9,746 bases of DNA, taken from contig JBBIKU010000090.1 of the NCBI GenBank assembly GCA_037445245.1, positions 1 through 9,746 of the forward strand. The letters are read 5' to 3'. Below are positions 7,107 to 9,746 of the stretch, in pieces. Source of the stretch: JBBIKU01 sp037445245 (GTDB lineage: Bacteria; Chloroflexota; Anaerolineae; Anaerolineales; Anaerolineaceae). Within the stretch, counting starts at the first letter, position 1. Each line of letters begins with the position of its first letter. The position numbers and the translations under genes were made by a program. Below the pieces are notes generated by a model. It searched no databases and was not told the origin of the DNA. It was given only the letters and a program-made list of their open reading frames with translations.

Positions 7107-8402
7107 TTATCCTTCTGTGATCGAGATTGCGGCTGATTTGATCTCGTAAATGCGGGTGTGGTTGCACCACAGGCTGGCTTCCGCCAGGAGCACGGTTTCA
7201 TGCGGAAGGCGCAGCACATCCGTGATGTGTGCTTCGATGCTCATCTCGCCCGGCGCCGGTAGAACCTGCCCACGGTAGCGCCAACTGAGGGGCTGGTTGC
7301 AGGGTAGTGCGAAGCGCGGGGCGCGCAACCCTTCCAGCAAGCCGCTGGCAGTTGCATACACCTGCATGGATTGAAGGATCGCCTCGACCCCCAGTGAACC
7401 GGGCATCACCGCGTCCTGGTAAAAGTGGCAGCGGTAGTACCACTCGGTGGGGTCTATGCGGTGCTTTGCAAACACGTACCCTTTGCCGTATTTGCCGCCA
7501 TCTCGCATCACGGCGTAGTGGTCGAGGATTCTCATTTTTCCCGTCGGCGCATGTTGTAGAGAAGGCAAGGCACTTCTCAAATGGAGGGTGGCATCTTTGA
7601 GGGTTTGTCGCCAGGGCGCCACCGTCTTTCCGCCGTCCAACCCGCCTTGACCCATCAAGGCGCGGCGGGTAAAGAACCCGAAGGTGGATTCGCCGCGATA
7701 AAACACATTGCCATCCAGCGACAATTCAAAGGCAAATTTCTGGATAATGTTCTCGCCGCTGACAACCGTCGAGAGCAGCCGTGCGTGATTGCGGATGGTT
7801 TTGCCAGCCAGATCGGGGTAAGCCAACAGCTCGATTGTCCCATTCAAATTTCGAAAGTAGAAATCGATCTCCGGGAATAATAGTTGGCTGCCCAGATAGG
7901 CAGACAAGAATCCGCACGGCTGGAGGGCAATTTCCATCAGGATCGATTGCGGCGCTGCGGCAAATGAACCGTCGTGCAGGTACCATGCCGTGGCAGGTAC
8001 ATCATACTCGGCTTGGATATCGCCCTGCTTGAGGTTGCCGCGCTCGCCGTTGATCGCGATGACCCGGCTGATCAATAACAATTCGCCGTTCGGGATTCGC
8101 GGGGTGCGTCGGTTTTCATAAATGGAAAAATCAGCGCCGAAGCATTGGACGACCGACCCGCTGGCAAACGCTTCGAGCTGTTTTGGTCCAAACAGGGCTT
8201 TCCGCTGATCGGCATGGCTGGTGAATGCAATGCCGGTCGTCGCAGCGAGTTGATCGATCTGCATTGCTATCAGATCGCCCATCTGGTAGAGCGCTTCCTG
8301 GCGCGCTTCCAAAAACCGCTGGTGGGCGCGGCTGGAACGCGCTCCCTGTTGCAGGACAACCGCGTTGAGGTCGGTTGCCGCTGATGTCTTCATCTTTGTC
8401 AT
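7107..8402 (-). CDS. Free-standing double hot-dog dehydratase/isomerase, like the DH-DH part of PfaC
   Basis: The 431 residues hold two FabA-like hot-dog domains. Domain 1 (about 105-245) has LHDGSFAAAPQSILMEIALQ followed by PCGFLSAYLG. Domain 2 (about 288-428) has CHFYQDAVMPGSLGVEAILQ, very close to the FabA active-site helix. In domain 2 His326 and Glu340 are 14 residues apart, the spacing of the FabA His/Asp and FabZ His/Glu pairs; domain 1 has His143 and Glu157 at the same spacing. These domains dehydrate 3-hydroxyacyl-ACP, and FabA-like ones may also isomerise the double bond, which sets cis bonds in PUFA synthases. In canonical PfaC the pair follows a KS and a chain-length factor on one chain; here it is a separate protein. 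The ATG at 8402 overlaps the upstream TGA as ATGA and has AAGG nine bases upstream, pointing to translational coupling. It lies between the AT and PfaD genes. Confidence 0.88.
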   Translation of the reverse strand: MTKMKTSAATDLNAVVLQQGARSSRAHQRFLEARQEALYQMGDLIAMQIDQLAATTGIAFTSHADQRKALFGPKQLEAFASGSVVQCFGADFSIYENRRTPRIPNGELLLISRVIAINGERGNLKQGDIQAEYDVPATAWYLHDGSFAAAPQSILMEIALQPCGFLSAYLGSQLLFPEIDFYFRNLNGTIELLAYPDLAGKTIRNHARLLSTVVSGENIIQKFAFELSLDGNVFYRGESTFGFFTRRALMGQGGLDGGKTVAPWRQTLKDATLHLRSALPSLQHAPTGKMRILDHYAVMRDGGKYGKGYVFAKHRIDPTEWYYRCHFYQDAVMPGSLGVEAILQSMQVYATASGLLEGLRAPRFALPCNQPLSWRYRGQVLPAPGEMSIEAHITDVLRLPHETVLLAEASLWCNHTRIYEIKSAAISITEG

Positions 8403-9746
8403 CGCATACTACCTTGATAACCTGCGACAGGCGCATCGCAGGGCACGAGAAATCCGTAACCGGAAATGGTTTCCCGCTGGTAAAGCAGGGATAGATCCAC
8501 CGCTGCGCCATGACTGACCAAGCGGGCGATCACACGCAAAATCGAGGCGTAATCATCCACACCCTTGCGGTTGATCGTCGTCGCCAGGTGCGGTTCGCCT
8601 TTCAGGGTCTCGTTGATCCAGCGTGAGCAGTTTCCGCCCGCCCCCAGCTCGAGAAAAATGCGGACGCCATCGTTATATACCTGCCGAATCAGGCGGGGAA
8701 AGTCCAGGCATTCAACCAGCATGCCGGCGATCTTGTGTGCTACCACCTGCGATTCGAGTTGCAGCGGGGCGAAATCAGCCGCGCTGTAAAGAGATGCCAC
8801 CTTGCTGGGGTAGGTCGGTAGGGTGTGTAATACAGCCAGCTCGGCATACCCGGATTGGATGGCTTCGCAATGCAGGGCGTGGTCGAAGGGCGCCTTGAGG
8901 TGTGGGCATTTTAACCGTTCGATCACTCGCAGGCATCCCGCCGGGTCGCCGCCGATCACGACCTGACGGGGGGTGTTGATGTGGGTGAGGTAGACCTGGT
9001 CTTCCTGCGCCAGCGCCGGGCGCACTTTCTCCGCGGCGACCATCAGCAGGTAGTTGCTCCAGATGCTCTCATGCGCGGGGTGAGTCCCGCCGCCGGCGAG
9101 TCCCCAATGCTCGCGCACCGCTTCCTGCCTTCCGGACAGGCGGGTGCGGAACAGAGCGGATTGTTTCAGGCGTTGGCTGATTAGGTCGCCGTCGCGCCAG
9201 GCTGCGTTGGCAAACAGCATGCTGATCTCGCCCAGACTGTAGCCAAAGGCAGCGCTGGGCTGGACGCCAAAATAATCCCGCAAAATGGTGGTATAGAGTA
9301 CTGAAAGCGTCGTCCCGGAAATCAGCATTGCCACCGCGTCGCGGTTTAATTCTGCCTCGAGGCTGTTGATGCGCTCACCGTTCAAGTTTTCGAAGCTGCG
9401 TGGGTAGAGCAGGTGCTCGTGAATGGCGGCGCCGATATCATCGGTGATCTCGGAGAGTTGTTCGTCCAGTCCCGGAAAGGTGCGAAAGATGTCACTGCCC
9501 ATCCCCAGGTAAGAATTGAACCCACCCGGATAGACAAAGGCGATCCTACCCTGTGTGCCGAGCGGTTGCGCGGTGAAGTAGCTCCCCAGCGGGGTGGACC
9601 ACTCCCCTGATTGTTCCAGGGCTTTGATAATCCCCTTTTCGGCATGGGACAGCTCATCCAGCACTTGGATGGCGTTCTCACCTACCACGCACAGACAATA
9701 GGGCGCTTCCAAGTTCAGGCTGTGGGATTCCAGATACTTACTGGAG
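8399..9746 (-). CDS. PfaB-family acyltransferase (AT) part of a PUFA/polyketide synthase, N-terminal part outside window
   Basis: The frame is open to the right edge, so the protein begins beyond it; the TTG at 9712 is only the first possible start in view. Counting from the edge (codon at 9745), GSYFTAQPLGTQGRIAFVYP opens the AT domain at about residues 59-78. The nucleophile motif GYSLGE has its serine at residue 170, and FDHALH near residues 287-292 is the probable catalytic histidine region, followed by FLELGAGGNCSRW. This is the PfaB-like AT type, which loads or transfers acyl groups on synthase ACPs. The segment before the AT resembles a linker, so a ketosynthase probably precedes it on the same chain. 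A stretch at 9061-9144 (LSGRQ, then GLAGGGTHPAHES) looks less conserved and includes a short palindrome. It is the most upstream visible gene of the operon and shares ATGA with the dehydratase gene. Confidence 0.85.
   Translation of the reverse strand, partial: SSKYLESHSLNLEAPYCLCVVGENAIQVLDELSHAEKGIIKALEQSGEWSTPLGSYFTAQPLGTQGRIAFVYPGGFNSYLGMGSDIFRTFPGLDEQLSEITDDIGAAIHEHLLYPRSFENLNGERINSLEAELNRDAVAMLISGTTLSVLYTTILRDYFGVQPSAAFGYSLGEISMLFANAAWRDGDLISQRLKQSALFRTRLSGRQEAVREHWGLAGGGTHPAHESIWSNYLLMVAAEKVRPALAQEDQVYLTHINTPRQVVIGGDPAGCLRVIERLKCPHLKAPFDHALHCEAIQSGYAELAVLHTLPTYPSKVASLYSAADFAPLQLESQVVAHKIAGMLVECLDFPRLIRQVYNDGVRIFLELGAGGNCSRWINETLKGEPHLATTINRKGVDDYASILRVIARLVSHGAAVDLSLLYQRETISGYGFLVPCDAPVAGYQGSMR
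9124..9144. repeat. Short palindrome inside the acyltransferase gene
   Basis: CCTGCCT (9124-9130) pairs with AGGCGGG (9138-9144) through one G-T wobble, leaving the 7-nt loop TCCGGAC. Read on the - strand it encodes most of RLSGRQE. It resembles the CCTGCC...GGCAGG palindromes scattered in some environmental bacterial genomes, but one copy in the window is not enough to prove a repeat family. Confidence 0.35.

Noticed and set aside
5958..7120. Two + strand frames (226 and 160 residues) opposite pfaD
   Set aside because: The - strand pfaD is complete with all its signatures; the + frames are arginine/alanine-rich shadows without a ribosome site.
9710..9712. TTG as the start of the acyltransferase gene
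   Set aside because: The frame stays open to the edge and the residues look like an interdomain linker, so a start outside the window is more likely.

Overview
The window comes from a bacterial draft genome: a run of ten Ns at 4271-4280 marks a scaffold join. Flanking genes are GC-rich, with more AT-rich sequence between about 4500 and 4760. Nothing here fixes the taxon. A type III restriction system, a DUF1858-DUF2249 protein, a Pfa-type lipid synthase locus and an abundant GC-rich palindromic repeat together would suit an environmental Chloroflexota (Anaerolineae-like) or similar lineage. This is an inference, not a result.

Region 1 (1-3550, + strand) is a type III restriction-modification operon. 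The C-terminal part of the Mod methyltransferase enters from the left edge and is followed, with overlapping stop and start, by a complete Res subunit (DEAH helicase plus C-terminal PD-(D/E)XK nuclease). The Res gene carries a 90-bp, in-frame, two-copy palindromic repeat that encodes a low-complexity loop between helicase motifs.

Region 2 (3551-5444) holds two housekeeping-type genes. A diacylglycerol/sphingosine-kinase-like lipid kinase lies on the - strand, converging on res, and is interrupted only by the assembly gap. A cysteine-free DUF1858-DUF2249 protein lies on the + strand, behind an extended -10 promoter and a leader of about 115 nt. The 286-nt divergent spacer between them holds the promoter, an orphan strong Shine-Dalgarno sequence facing the lipid kinase, and a possible 20-codon leader ORF.

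Region 3 (5445-9746, - strand) is a tightly packed operon for a Pfa-like (polyunsaturated fatty acid/polyketide 'secondary lipid') synthase. In transcription order it has a PfaB-family acyltransferase protein that runs off the right edge, a free-standing tandem hot-dog dehydratase like the C-terminal DH-DH part of PfaC, and a PfaD-type FMN enoyl reductase. The genes are joined by an ATGA overlap and a 3-nt gap. They would supply loading/transacylation, dehydration/isomerisation and enoyl reduction for an iterative chain-building enzyme whose ketosynthase, ACP and ketoreductase parts must lie beyond position 9746. The most interesting points are this split architecture, with a His/Glu pair in both hot-dog domains, and the repeat-derived insert in Res.
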